Shown piece by piece: positions 1-9,008 of a DNA stretch of 39,796 bases (position 1 is its first letter; every line of letters starts with the position of its first letter). The notes under the pieces are model-generated. The model was not told the origin of the DNA. It saw only the letters and a program-made list of their open reading frames with translations, and ran no database searches. The position numbers were made by a program, and so were the translations under genes. This DNA is from Treponema sp. (GTDB lineage: Bacteria > Spirochaetota > Spirochaetia > Treponematales > Breznakiellaceae), in contig WQUW01000009.1 of the NCBI GenBank assembly GCA_009781915.1, positions 1 to 39,796 of the forward strand. Reading direction: 5' to 3'.

Positions 1-332
1 GCGAGAATGCTGGAGGGGGGGCTGTCCGTCACTGCTGGCGGGAATGCCCTGTGGTGATGCCGGGGGTTCATGCGTCTTCCAACCAGTAATGCCCCCGCCG
101 CGCGTGAGCCACCAGTACAATGCCCGGCAGGGGAGGATATACGGTTTAAGAATCCATTTGCCCAAATTCTTAGGCGAAGGAGACCGAGGCTCCGGAGCCG
201 TGTTCCTTGGGCGGGATTCTTAAACCGTATATCCTCCCCTGCCGGGCATTGTACTGGTGGCTCACGCGCGGCGGGGGGCGAGAATTTCCACTTGACTCTA
301 CCATTAGGGTATACTTTAGAATTACCCGTATC
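1..332. other. Gene-poor left edge of the window
   Basis: I see no convincing coding region here. The open frames that cross it run through a long inverted repeat and have no ribosome binding site or recognisable protein content. The stretch holds the 64-bp inverted repeat described separately and, at its right end, a possible promoter for the ABC exporter operon: TATACT at 310-315 with TTGACT at 292-297. Their spacing of 12 is too short. TAGAAT at 317-322 gives a spacing of 19. Neither pair is convincing. Confidence 0.6.
92..277. repeat. Perfect 64-bp inverted repeat with 58-bp centre
   Basis: Bases 92-155 are exactly complementary in reverse to 214-277, 64 of 64 positions by hand comparison. 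The spacer at 156-213 itself contains a 12-bp palindrome at 188-199. The match stops at a C-run/G-run length difference. No transposase or recombinase is visible. The element lies directly upstream of the ABC exporter operon. It could be a MITE-like element, an invertible segment, a very stable RNA hairpin, or a fold-back assembly or amplification artefact; the sequence alone does not decide. Confidence 0.9.
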
Positions 333-2075
333 ATGTCAAAGATTTTCGAGTTTACAAAGCCCTACACCCCCATGCTCCTGTGCGCTGTTGCCCTTCTGTT
401 CGTGGAAGCCATGTGCGCGCTCGTGCTGCCGGGCTACATGGCGGACATTGTAAACTACGGTGTGCTGCCCGGCAACATACCATTTATCTGGCGCACAGGC
501 GTTGTAATGCTCCTGGTAACCCTGCTGAGCGTGGTTGTCGCCCTGACCGTGGGGTTTTTCTCGGCAAAAACGTCTGCGGGCGTGGCAAACGATTTGCGGC
601 AAGCCGTGTTCAAAAAAGTCCTTCAGTTTTCAAGCGCCGAAATGAACAAGTTCGCCACATCTTCGCTTATCACCCGCACCACAAACGACATCACGCAAGT
701 TCAGGGCACAATGATGATGGCGATACGGCTGTTGGTGTACGCGCCAATTCTGGGCGTGGGCGGCATCATACGGGCGCTTGGCAGGGACGTATCCATGACG
801 TGGATAATCGCCCTTGCCACCCTGTGCCTTGTCGGTATCATGGTCATTCTGTTTATCATCGCCCTGCCCAAATACAAGATGATACAGGGGCTCATTGACC
901 GGCTAAACCTTGTTTCCCGCGAGAACCTAAGCGGCATTTTGATTGTCCGGGCCTTCAGCACCCAAAGGTTCGAAAAAAAACGCTTTGACAAGGCCAACAG
1001 GGATTTAACCGGAACAAACCTGTATGTAGATCAGGCATTCGCGTTTATGACTCCCGGCATTATGCTGATCTTAAACCTTACAACAGCTATTATTGTATGG
1101 GTAGGGGCACGGCAGGTATCCGCGTTCCGAATTGACATAGGGGACATCTTCGCGTTTTTGCAGTACGGGATACTGATCATCTTCGCCTTTTTGATGGTTG
1201 CCGTTATGTTTGTTTTTCTGCCCCGCGCCGTAGTTTCCGCCGAGCGGATAAAGGAAGTGCTGGAAACCTCCGGCAGCATCCGGGACAAAAAGAACCCCCT
1301 TCAGCTTTCCGCCAATTTTCAGGGCACAGTGGAATTCAGAAACGTAAGCTTCCGTTATCCTGACGCCACCGAAAACGAAGATAACGTGCTGAACGGCATA
1401 AGTTTCACCGCCCGCCCCGGCAAGACCACTGCCATTATCGGCGTTACCGGTAGTGGAAAAACAACGATCCTTAAACTGCTCCTGCGCTTTTACGATGTAA
1501 CAGAGGGCGCTATTCTTGTTGACGGCATGGACATCCGGGACATCCGCAAAAAAGACCTGCACGGCAAGATCGGTTACGTTCCTCAAAAGGCCCTGTTGTT
1601 TTCCGGCACTATCCGTTCCAATCTGCGCTACGCCGACAAAACCGCCACGGAAGACAGAATTGTGGAAGCCGCGGACACCGCGCAGGCGGCGGCGTTTATT
1701 CAGGGAAAGCCGGAAGGCTACGAATCCAATGTCGCGCAAGGGGGATCGAACTTCTCTGGCGGACAGCGGCAGCGGCTTTCTATCGCGCGGGCGCTGGTAA
1801 AGAACGCCCCCGTGTACCTGTTTGACGACAGCTTTTCCGCGCTGGACTTAAAAACAGACGCCCTTCTGCGCGCCGCCCTGAAAAAGAAAACCGGAAAAAG
1901 CACCATGCTCATTGTTGCCCAAAGAATCTCTACAATCATGGACGCCGATCAGATTGTTGTGCTGGACGACAGCAGGATCGCCGGTCTTGGTACGCACAGG
2001 GAACTGATAAAAACCTGCGATGTCTACCGGGACATCGCCGCTTCCCAGCTCTCTGAAGAGGAACTGTCAAGGTGA
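333..2075 (+). CDS. ABC exporter half-transporter, degenerate ATPase subunit
   Basis: A type IV (ABCB/MsbA-like) half transporter of 580 residues: a six-helix membrane domain at about 1-310, then a nucleotide-binding domain. Walker A is GVTGSGKTT at 370-378 and the signature is FSGGQ. The Walker B region reads YLFDD, so the catalytic Glu is Asp (D499), and the switch His is Gln (Q530, AQRIST). This is the known pattern of the degenerate partner in heterodimeric exporters such as TM287/288 or BmrCD. The next gene supplies the intact site. I chose ATG 333 over an upstream in-frame ATG at 207, because the latter would translate the inverted repeat. No clear Shine-Dalgarno sequence precedes 333. 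The substrate (drug, lipid or peptide) cannot be told. Confidence 0.92.
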   Translation: MSKIFEFTKPYTPMLLCAVALLFVEAMCALVLPGYMADIVNYGVLPGNIPFIWRTGVVMLLVTLLSVVVALTVGFFSAKTSAGVANDLRQAVFKKVLQFSSAEMNKFATSSLITRTTNDITQVQGTMMMAIRLLVYAPILGVGGIIRALGRDVSMTWIIALATLCLVGIMVILFIIALPKYKMIQGLIDRLNLVSRENLSGILIVRAFSTQRFEKKRFDKANRDLTGTNLYVDQAFAFMTPGIMLILNLTTAIIVWVGARQVSAFRIDIGDIFAFLQYGILIIFAFLMVAVMFVFLPRAVVSAERIKEVLETSGSIRDKKNPLQLSANFQGTVEFRNVSFRYPDATENEDNVLNGISFTARPGKTTAIIGVTGSGKTTILKLLLRFYDVTEGAILVDGMDIRDIRKKDLHGKIGYVPQKALLFSGTIRSNLRYADKTATEDRIVEAADTAQAAAFIQGKPEGYESNVAQGGSNFSGGQRQRLSIARALVKNAPVYLFDDSFSALDLKTDALLRAALKKKTGKSTMLIVAQRISTIMDADQIVVLDDSRIAGLGTHRELIKTCDVYRDIAASQLSEEELSR

Positions 2076-3937
2076 GTTCGGAATCAACCCAGCAAAGCGG
2101 CTATGACCCATTAAGCATAGACGGCGAGGGAGTCGCTCAAAAAGCGAAAGACCCGAAAAAAACGCTGAAGAAACTCATCGTCTATCTGTCCCCGCACAAA
2201 CACGCGCTTATCGCGTCACTGTCGCTGGCAATGCTTTCTACCGTCTTTTCCGTGCTGGGCCCAAGAATTTTGGGGCAGGTAACAACCGCCCTTGTGGACG
2301 GTATGCTGGCGTTCTGGTTCGGCACAGGTCTTTTGACCAACTTTCCCTACATGATGATGCTTACCGGATGGCTTATCACGCTGTATATTATTTCGGCCCT
2401 TTGTAATCTGGCGCAGGAAATCATTATGGCCCGGCTTTCCGCCAAAGTAACCTACAAACTCAGAACGGAAATATCGGAAAAAATGCACCGGCTACCCATC
2501 AACTATTACGACACCCGTCCCCACGGCGAAATACTTTCCCGTGTTACCAATGACGTGGATGTGTTAAGCCAAACACTAAACGAAAACCTGACCCGCCTTG
2601 TTACCTCGGTAACTACCCTTGTCGGTGTGCTGGTTATGATGATTTCGATAAGCATCCTTATGACTGCCGCGGCTCTCCTTGTTATCCCGCCTTCCATGAT
2701 GATTATGATGGTAGTGTTGAAAAAATCCCATGTGTACTTCAGCAACCAGCAGGAAACGCTAGGTAAGCTAAGCGGCATTGTCGAGGAAACCTACAGTGGG
2801 CACAGCATTGTCCGCGCTTACAACGGCGAGACAGATGCCGAAGAACGCTTTGACGCCGCCAACAAAAAACTACGGGTGTACTCGTGGAAGGCCCAGTTTA
2901 TGACAAGCATTGTCGAGCCGATTTTTACCTTTGTCGGGAATCTGGGCTATGTGCTGGTGTGCGTTCTGGGCGGCTACCTTGCCGTGCGCAGGGCGATTAC
3001 CATCGGCGACATTCAGGCGTTTATTCAGTACATACAGCTTTTTACCCAGCCGCTTGGGGAGATGGGCGCTGCCAGCAATATGATGCAGGGAACAATAGCC
3101 GCCGCCGAGCGGGTGTTTGAATTTCTGGAAGAAGACGAGGAAGAAAAGGATGCCGAGCAATCCGCAGGCAAGGAACACTACGAAGGAACAGTGAGTTTCC
3201 AGAACGTCCGCTTTGGCTACAACCCGGACAAAATTGTGTTGAATAATTTTTCCGCCGACATCACCGCCGGGCAGACAGTCGCCATAGTCGGGCCGACCGG
3301 AGCGGGGAAAACAACCGTGGTAAAACTGCTTATGCGCTTTTACGAATTAAACGGAGGCAAAATCTTTATTGACGGGATTGACTCGACCAGTTTTTCAAGG
3401 GGCGATTTGCGGGATATATTCGGCATGGTGTTGCAAGACACATGGCTGTACAACGCCACTATAATGGAAAATATCCGCTACGGCTCCCCAAACGCCACGG
3501 ACGAGGAAGTTATCGCCGCCGCCAAAACAGCCCACTGCCACAGCTTTATCCGGGCGCTGCCGGGCGGCTACAACATGATCCTGAACGAAGACGCCGCGAA
3601 CATTTCGCAGGGGCAAAAACAGCTTTTTACCATCGCGCGGGTAATTCTGAAAAACCCGGCAATCCTGATTCTTGACGAAGCGACCAGCAGCATCGACACA
3701 CGGACAGAGATTCTGATTCAAAAGGCGATGAAAAATATTATGAAAGGGCGCACAAGTTTTGTAATTGCCCACAGATTGTCTACCATACGGGATGCCGACC
3801 TGATTCTGGTCATGAAAGAGGGCGACATTATCGAGCAGGGAAATCACGGGCAGTTGCTTGAAGCTGGCGGCTTTTACGCTGATTTGTATAACTCACAGTT
3901 TTCCGAGGGTGTTGTAACCGAGGAAACCGTAACATAG
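2072..3937 (+). CDS. ABC exporter half-transporter, catalytic ATPase subunit
   Basis: The second half transporter, 621 residues, starts at a GTG that overlaps the previous stop by four bases (GTGA), so the two are translationally coupled. AGAGGA just upstream can act as ribosome binding site. After a charged N-terminal tail come six membrane helices (about 45-330) and a canonical nucleotide-binding domain: Walker A GPTGAGKTT at 407-415, signature ISQGQ, Walker B ILILDE with catalytic E536, and switch AHRLST. Together with the degenerate upstream subunit this makes one consensus and one non-consensus ATP site, the standard design of heterodimeric multidrug or lipid exporters. The adaptor gene follows 32 bases downstream, suggesting an export system that engages the periplasm. 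Confidence 0.93.
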   Translation: MSSESTQQSGYDPLSIDGEGVAQKAKDPKKTLKKLIVYLSPHKHALIASLSLAMLSTVFSVLGPRILGQVTTALVDGMLAFWFGTGLLTNFPYMMMLTGWLITLYIISALCNLAQEIIMARLSAKVTYKLRTEISEKMHRLPINYYDTRPHGEILSRVTNDVDVLSQTLNENLTRLVTSVTTLVGVLVMMISISILMTAAALLVIPPSMMIMMVVLKKSHVYFSNQQETLGKLSGIVEETYSGHSIVRAYNGETDAEERFDAANKKLRVYSWKAQFMTSIVEPIFTFVGNLGYVLVCVLGGYLAVRRAITIGDIQAFIQYIQLFTQPLGEMGAASNMMQGTIAAAERVFEFLEEDEEEKDAEQSAGKEHYEGTVSFQNVRFGYNPDKIVLNNFSADITAGQTVAIVGPTGAGKTTVVKLLMRFYELNGGKIFIDGIDSTSFSRGDLRDIFGMVLQDTWLYNATIMENIRYGSPNATDEEVIAAAKTAHCHSFIRALPGGYNMILNEDAANISQGQKQLFTIARVILKNPAILILDEATSSIDTRTEILIQKAMKNIMKGRTSFVIAHRLSTIRDADLILVMKEGDIIEQGNHGQLLEAGGFYADLYNSQFSEGVVTEETVT

Positions 3938-3969
3938 CGAATAACGAATGACAGGAGAGAGGCGAAGAT

Positions 3970-5406
3970 ATGGATTTTGAAAAAACAACCGGAACACCCG
4001 AAACAACAGAAGCGGACGAAACAGGTGAAGCGAAAAAAGGCAGGGGCAAGATTATCCTTGCGCTGGTTCTAACGCTTACCGCAGGCGCTGGTATCGGCTC
4101 TTATGCTATATGGCAGGGCGCTCAGTACCTTTCGACAGATAACGCGCGGGTAACGACAACCTTAATCGCCGTTATGCCGCCCGTGCCGGGAATCCTTGAG
4201 CGCTTTACGGCATACGAGGGCCGGTATGTCGAAGAAAACGAAATTCTCGGATGGGTGGAAAACAGCGAGGCCATGCGCTCGCCTGTAGAGGGACTGGTGA
4301 TCCACACAAACGCCGTGCAGAACCAAGTGGTGTCCCCTGCGGAGCCTGTGGCGGTCATAGCCTGTACGGCCAGCATACACATTCAGGCCAACATCGAAGA
4401 AACCGGCATCGCAAGGATACAGGCGGGGCAGAGCGTTATTGTAACGATAGACACATTTCCCGGACGGCGGTTTTCAGGCTATGTCCGGGAAATCGGGCAT
4501 ATCACGCAGGCTGAGCTTTCGGGCAACGCCCTGTTCTTTAACACCGGCGGCACGTTTACCAGAGTAACGCATTTAATTCCGGTAAAGATCAACATCGTAG
4601 ACGACATTGCCCTTGACAGCTTTATCGGCGTAAACGCGCGGGTGCGGTTTCCCCTGCGGCAGCCCGCCCCAAGCCACGCCCGCCCCGCCGCCCTGACTGA
4701 CGGCATAACTGTCAGAGGCGCTGTCGAAAGCGTTTACAGCAGGAACATATACTCCACGCTGGTCTCGATGATCGAGCGCATTTATGTCGAAGCCGGGGAT
4801 CGGGTAACGGAGGGGCAGGTATTGGGTGTGCTGGACACCGTGGATTTCAATATCCAGCGCCTGAACGCCGAAGCCTCGCTGCGGATAGCCGAGGTTAATC
4901 TAGCGGCGGCGGAACACAGCCACGAAACGCTCAGCGTGTTGTACGGCGCTCAGGCCATAGCGCGTAACGACCTCTTGCAGTCGGAGTTCGCGCTTCAATC
5001 GGCCATCGCTTCCCGCCAGCAGGCGCAGGCGCTACTTGATACGGTGGACGCCGCTCTACAGCGGTCTGTGATCACGTCTCCCATAAACGGCACGGTAACC
5101 GCCGTTATCGCTAGAGAAGGGGAAGTGGGCCTGGGGAGGCTGTTTATTGTGGAGGATACGGACACCTTGAAGATTACAACGGGCTTTAGGGAATACGACC
5201 TTGGCAGGATACTGGCGGGCATGGAGGTTACGATTGTTCCGGAGGCGGCGGGAAGCGCCGAATACTCAGGGGTAATCACTAGGATCAACCCCGCCGCCCG
5301 GTCTTTTGCTCCCGTGGTAGAGTTTGAAGCGGAAGTGCTTGTAACATCGGAGCGTACAAGTCTGCGTATCGGCATGAACACGAGGCTTACGGTGCGTCCG
5401 GAGTAA
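3970..5406 (+). CDS. Tandem (double) HlyD/EmrA-type membrane fusion protein
   Basis: A 478-residue periplasmic adaptor with a short cytoplasmic N-terminus and one membrane anchor at about 28-48. It seems to hold two adaptor units in one chain. The first (about 52-226) has an EmrA/HlyD-like lipoyl and beta-barrel arrangement (for example PPVPGILERF and EGRYVEENE) but no long helical hairpin. The second (about 247-476) repeats the lipoyl half (IYVEAGDRVTEGQVLG), has a coiled-coil hairpin (about 292-362), the second lipoyl half (ITSPINGTVTAV) and a beta-barrel. Usual family members have one unit in 350-400 residues. AGGAGAG lies 10 bases before the ATG. It is cotranscribed with the ABC pair; no TolC-like gene is in the window. 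Confidence 0.85.
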   Translation: MDFEKTTGTPETTEADETGEAKKGRGKIILALVLTLTAGAGIGSYAIWQGAQYLSTDNARVTTTLIAVMPPVPGILERFTAYEGRYVEENEILGWVENSEAMRSPVEGLVIHTNAVQNQVVSPAEPVAVIACTASIHIQANIEETGIARIQAGQSVIVTIDTFPGRRFSGYVREIGHITQAELSGNALFFNTGGTFTRVTHLIPVKINIVDDIALDSFIGVNARVRFPLRQPAPSHARPAALTDGITVRGAVESVYSRNIYSTLVSMIERIYVEAGDRVTEGQVLGVLDTVDFNIQRLNAEASLRIAEVNLAAAEHSHETLSVLYGAQAIARNDLLQSEFALQSAIASRQQAQALLDTVDAALQRSVITSPINGTVTAVIAREGEVGLGRLFIVEDTDTLKITTGFREYDLGRILAGMEVTIVPEAAGSAEYSGVITRINPAARSFAPVVEFEAEVLVTSERTSLRIGMNTRLTVRPE

Positions 5407-5463
5407 GGGCGGCGGGGGAGGGGCCGCGCCAAGTAACTGTCAAAACGTATAGGTTTTAACAGT

Positions 5464-5493
5464 GCCCCGGTCGCCCCCCCTGCCGGGGCTTTT
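5464..5493 (+). terminator. Probable intrinsic terminator of the exporter operon
   Basis: A seven-pair stem (GCCCCGG at 5464-5470 with CCGGGGC at 5483-5489) is followed by four T. It begins 58 bases after the adaptor stop codon. The T-run is short, and the right arm overlaps a dispersed repeat, so efficiency is uncertain. Confidence 0.55.
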
Positions 5494-5505
5494 GGCGGGA
5501 ATGGT
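5473..5505 (+). repeat. Dispersed palindromic repeat, copy A
   Basis: About 30 bases that match 32219-32249 at most positions: a C-run, then GCCGG(G/A)GCTT, then TGGCGG(G/A)AATG. The unit can fold, with GCC pairing to GGC. Both copies lie just after the end of a plus-strand gene. It resembles a REP-type intergenic element. Confidence 0.5.
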
Positions 5506-5725
5506 GATACTAGCCGGAAGCTTTGCCGTTTTTGGAACTGGCTCATTAAGAGAGCCCTTTTACATTATTTCTTACCAACGGATACAGCATTTTCCACAAC
5601 AGTTTCCCGGTAAATAGTTCGCTCAGTTCAAACACTTCTTTTATCGAAAAGTATTTTCCGCAAAAAAGCATCTCCAAAAGCGGCAAACCCTCCGGCCTTG
5701 GAAAAATTATTGGCAATGCGTAGAC
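5494..5725. other. Non-coding stretch upstream of ileS, with a possible gene relic
   Basis: This is more AT-rich than its flanks. On the minus strand a frame ending at 5546 carries a protein-like stretch (for example KEVFELSELFTGKLLW and LYPLVRNN). It runs into the ileS promoter and start region without a plausible start or ribosome site. It may be the tail of a decayed gene. I do not recognise it and see nothing else here. Confidence 0.3.
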
Positions 5726-5754
5726 TTGGCTTTCTCGGCTTTTTTCAGTATTGT
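5726..5754 (+). promoter_or_regulatory. Predicted sigma-70-type promoter of ileS
   Basis: TTGGCT at 5726-5731 and TATTGT at 5749-5754 are separated by 17 bases. Transcription would start near 5761, giving a leader of under 20 bases. No T-box specifier region or conserved T-box motif is present. Confidence 0.6.
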
Positions 5755-5777
5755 TAAGATGTCGCACGGAGGAAATA

Positions 5778-8700
5778 GTGTACAAGAGCGTTGATCCAAA
5801 AGTGAGTTTTCCTAAGCTCGAAGAAGAAGTGCTTTCGTTCTGGGAGAAGAACAAAACATTCGAGAAATCCATTGCCCAGCGGGAGGGAAAGGACGAGTTT
5901 GTTTTTTACGACGGCCCTCCATTTGCCACGGGCCTGCCCCACTTTGGGCATTTTATTCCCAGCACCATTAAAGACATTATTCCCCGCTACCAGACCATGA
6001 AAGGGAAAAAGGTGGAGCGCCGCTTTGGCTGGGACTGCCACGGCCTTCCCATTGAGGCCCTTATAGAAAAAGAGCAGGGGCTTAATTCCAAAACCGACAT
6101 CGAAACATTCGGGATAGCGAAATTCAACGAAGCCTGCCGCGACTCGGTTCTGCGTTATGTGAAAGAATGGCGGCAAACCATTACCCGCCTTGGCCGATGG
6201 GTGGACTTTGACAACGATTACAAAACAATGGACAACGACTACATGGAAACCATCTGGTGGGTCGTAAAATCCCTCTGGGAAAAGGGCCTTCTTTACGAGG
6301 GCTATTATGTTTTGCCCTATTGCCCGCGCTGCGCCACCGTGCTTTCCAACCACGAAGTCAACCTTGGCGGATACCGGGATGTCCACGACCCCGCTGTTAC
6401 CGTGCGGTTTAAGGTAAAGGCCGGCGGGGCGGATTTTCCCCCGGACACTTATTTTCTGGCGTGGACAACCACCCCGTGGACATTACCGTCCAACCTCGCC
6501 CTTGCCTTGGGGCCGGACATTGACTATGCGCTGGTCGAGGAGATTCCCGATCCCACGTCCCCGTCCAAGGCTCCGCAGCATTACATCTTGGCACAAGCCC
6601 GCCTGCCCGCTTACTACAAAGACCCGTCGCACTACCGGCTCGTGTGGCGCAAGAAGGGCGCTGAGCTTGCGGGCACTGAGTACGAGCCCATTTTTCCGTA
6701 CTTTGCCCATGCCGGTGAAAAGAACGCTTTCCGCACGTATCTGGGCGACTATGTTTCTACCGGGGACGGCACAGGGATTGTCCACACCGCCCCCGGTTTC
6801 GGCGAGGAAGACGCAAAGCTGCTCAAGGGAACCGGCGTCCCCACCGTTTGCCCGGTAGACGCCGAGTGCAAGTTTACGTCCGAGGTTTCCGATTTCGCCG
6901 GGCTCTTTGTCAAGGACGCTGACAAGGCCATCATGGAGCGGCTCAAATCCGAGGGTAACCTTTTTAAGCGGGATCAGATACTTCACTCGTATCCGCATTG
7001 CTGGCGATGCGACAGCCCGCTTATTTACCGGGCAGTCAGTTCGTGGTTTGTCAGCGTGGAGAAAATCAAGCAGGATATGCTGGACGCCAACAGCCAGATT
7101 CACTGGGTTCCGGAGCATATCAAGACGGGGCGTTTTGGCAAGTGGCTTGAAGGGGCGAGGGACTGGGCTATTAGCCGCAACCGCTACTGGGGGAACCCGA
7201 TGCCAATCTGGAAGTGTCAGGACTGCGGCAAGGTACTCTGCATCGGAAGCCGGGCGGAGCTTAAAGAATACTCAGGCGTGTGCCCGGAAGACCTGCATAA
7301 GCAGTTTGTGGACGGCATCACTATCCCGTGTTCCAAAACAGGCGGCAAGACATGCGCCGGAACTATGGCAAGAATTACCGAAGTGCTGGACTGCTGGTTT
7401 GAGTCCGGGGCGATGACTTACGCCCAGAACCACTATCCCTTTGAGAACAAAGAATTTTTTGAAAGCCATTTCCCGGCGGACTTTATAAGCGAAAGCCTGG
7501 ATCAGACCAGGGGCTGGTTTTACACACTGACAGTCCTTGCGGCAGCGCTGTTCAAACGGCCGGCCTTCAAAAACTGCATCGTTTCAGGCATTGTGCTGGC
7601 GAATGACGGCAGGAAGATGAGCAAAAGCCTTAAAAACTACACCGACCCCGTGAACGTAATAAACCTGTACGGTGCTGACGCGGTGCGGCTCTTTCTGGTT
7701 CACTCGGCGCTGATTAAGGCTGACGACCTCCGCTACAGCGATGACGGGGTTAAAGAAGTGCTAAAGAGCATCATCCTTCCGCTTTGGAACGCTTACAGTT
7801 TTTTTGTTACCTACGCCAACATAGACGGGATACGGCCTTCGTCTCCTCCATCCGGCCCTTCCAATCCGCTGGACAGGTGGATACTTTCCGAGGCCGAAAA
7901 TCTGGTGGAAAAAACGACCGTGGCAATGGACGTTTACGATCTTGCCAAAGCTGTTGATCCCATACTGGCGTTCATCGACCTTCTAAACAACTGGTACATA
8001 CGCCGCAGCCGCCGCCGCTTCTGGAAGAGCGCCGGGCCGGAAGGCTGCGCAGACAAGGACAAGACAGAGGCGTACGAAACGCTTTACAGCGTACTGAAGA
8101 CGCTTATTACCGTGGCCTGCCCCTTTATGCCGTTTACAACCGAGGCTATCTGGCAGAACCTCCGCACGCCCGATGATCCCCAGTCGGTACACCTTGCCGA
8201 TTATCCTGTGCCCAGACAGGAGCGCCGGGATCGGGATTTGGAGTTCAGGATGGCCGCAGTGCAGAAGGCTATTTCTATGGGCAGGGCGTTGCGCTCGCAG
8301 TACAACATCAAGATACGGCAGCCGCTTAGCGCTGTGGAACTGGTAACCCGCAACCCGGATGAAAAAAAAGTGCTTCTGGGAATGGAAGATATTATCCGGG
8401 AAGAGCTTAACGTCAAAAACGCAATCTTCCGGGACAACGAGGAAGATTTGGTGGAGTACGAGGCAAAGGCCAATTTCCGTGTTATGGGCAAGGAACTGGG
8501 AAAAGACATGAGGGCCGCCTCGGAAAAAATCGCCGCCCTGAGCCACGCCCAAATTAAACGCATCCTTGAAGGAGAGGCCCTTTCCATCGAGGTACAGGGG
8601 GAGGACGGCGGGATTCGTGCCGTGGACATTACTGGCGAAAAGCTTGACATACGGCGCATCGAAAAGGCCAACCTCAAAGTGCTAAACGAAGGAACCCTGA

Positions 8701-9008
8701 CGGTGGGCCTTGACACGCAGATAACGGACGATCTTTCCAAGGAAGGGGATGTGCGCGACCTTGTCCGGGGCGTACAAACGCTCCGCAAGGATTCAGGCCT
8801 ACAGGTAACAGACCGGATAACGCTTACGCTTGGGGGCTCCGCCCGGCTTAAATCGGCGTGGGAAGCCTTTGCGGAGTATGTTGCCAGCGAAACGCTTTCC
8901 GCCAAGACGGTATGGGCCGGCGATACGGCTGGGATGCCCGGAACAACAGAGATGACGGAGATAGAAGCCGGAGAAGAAAAATGGCAGGTACACATTGAAA
9001 AGTTTTAA
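5778..9008 (+). CDS. ileS: Isoleucyl-tRNA synthetase
   Basis: Charges tRNA-Ile with isoleucine in the cytoplasm, with editing of misactivated valine. This class I synthetase shows the HIGH-type motif HFGH at 55-58 and KMSKS at 613-617. The inserted editing domain lies between (about 200-400), and the C-terminal half has the anticodon-binding helices. At 1076 residues and with FYDGPPFATGLPHFGH it resembles the long, eukaryote-like type 2 IleRS, a class known to be less sensitive to mupirocin; that last point is inference. The start is GTG 5778, because GGAGG at 5768-5772 sits five bases upstream. A TTG at 5751 lies inside the -10 region. The lipoprotein gene that follows overlaps its last 14 bases. 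Confidence 0.97.
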   Translation: MYKSVDPKVSFPKLEEEVLSFWEKNKTFEKSIAQREGKDEFVFYDGPPFATGLPHFGHFIPSTIKDIIPRYQTMKGKKVERRFGWDCHGLPIEALIEKEQGLNSKTDIETFGIAKFNEACRDSVLRYVKEWRQTITRLGRWVDFDNDYKTMDNDYMETIWWVVKSLWEKGLLYEGYYVLPYCPRCATVLSNHEVNLGGYRDVHDPAVTVRFKVKAGGADFPPDTYFLAWTTTPWTLPSNLALALGPDIDYALVEEIPDPTSPSKAPQHYILAQARLPAYYKDPSHYRLVWRKKGAELAGTEYEPIFPYFAHAGEKNAFRTYLGDYVSTGDGTGIVHTAPGFGEEDAKLLKGTGVPTVCPVDAECKFTSEVSDFAGLFVKDADKAIMERLKSEGNLFKRDQILHSYPHCWRCDSPLIYRAVSSWFVSVEKIKQDMLDANSQIHWVPEHIKTGRFGKWLEGARDWAISRNRYWGNPMPIWKCQDCGKVLCIGSRAELKEYSGVCPEDLHKQFVDGITIPCSKTGGKTCAGTMARITEVLDCWFESGAMTYAQNHYPFENKEFFESHFPADFISESLDQTRGWFYTLTVLAAALFKRPAFKNCIVSGIVLANDGRKMSKSLKNYTDPVNVINLYGADAVRLFLVHSALIKADDLRYSDDGVKEVLKSIILPLWNAYSFFVTYANIDGIRPSSPPSGPSNPLDRWILSEAENLVEKTTVAMDVYDLAKAVDPILAFIDLLNNWYIRRSRRRFWKSAGPEGCADKDKTEAYETLYSVLKTLITVACPFMPFTTEAIWQNLRTPDDPQSVHLADYPVPRQERRDRDLEFRMAAVQKAISMGRALRSQYNIKIRQPLSAVELVTRNPDEKKVLLGMEDIIREELNVKNAIFRDNEEDLVEYEAKANFRVMGKELGKDMRAASEKIAALSHAQIKRILEGEALSIEVQGEDGGIRAVDITGEKLDIRRIEKANLKVLNEGTLTVGLDTQITDDLSKEGDVRDLVRGVQTLRKDSGLQVTDRITLTLGGSARLKSAWEAFAEYVASETLSAKTVWAGDTAGMPGTTEMTEIEAGEEKWQVHIEKF

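Noticed and set aside
1..70. Minus-strand frame with three His codons near 70 as a second leader peptide
   Set aside because: Only three His, no promoter, no terminator and no his gene next to it; chance in GC-rich repeat DNA.
207..332. N-terminal extension of the first ABC subunit
   Set aside because: It would translate one arm of the inverted repeat and has no ribosome site; the family sequence begins at 333.
5407..5777. T-box or other riboswitch before ileS
   Set aside because: No conserved T-box sequence, no specifier loop, and a promoter that leaves a leader of under 20 bases.
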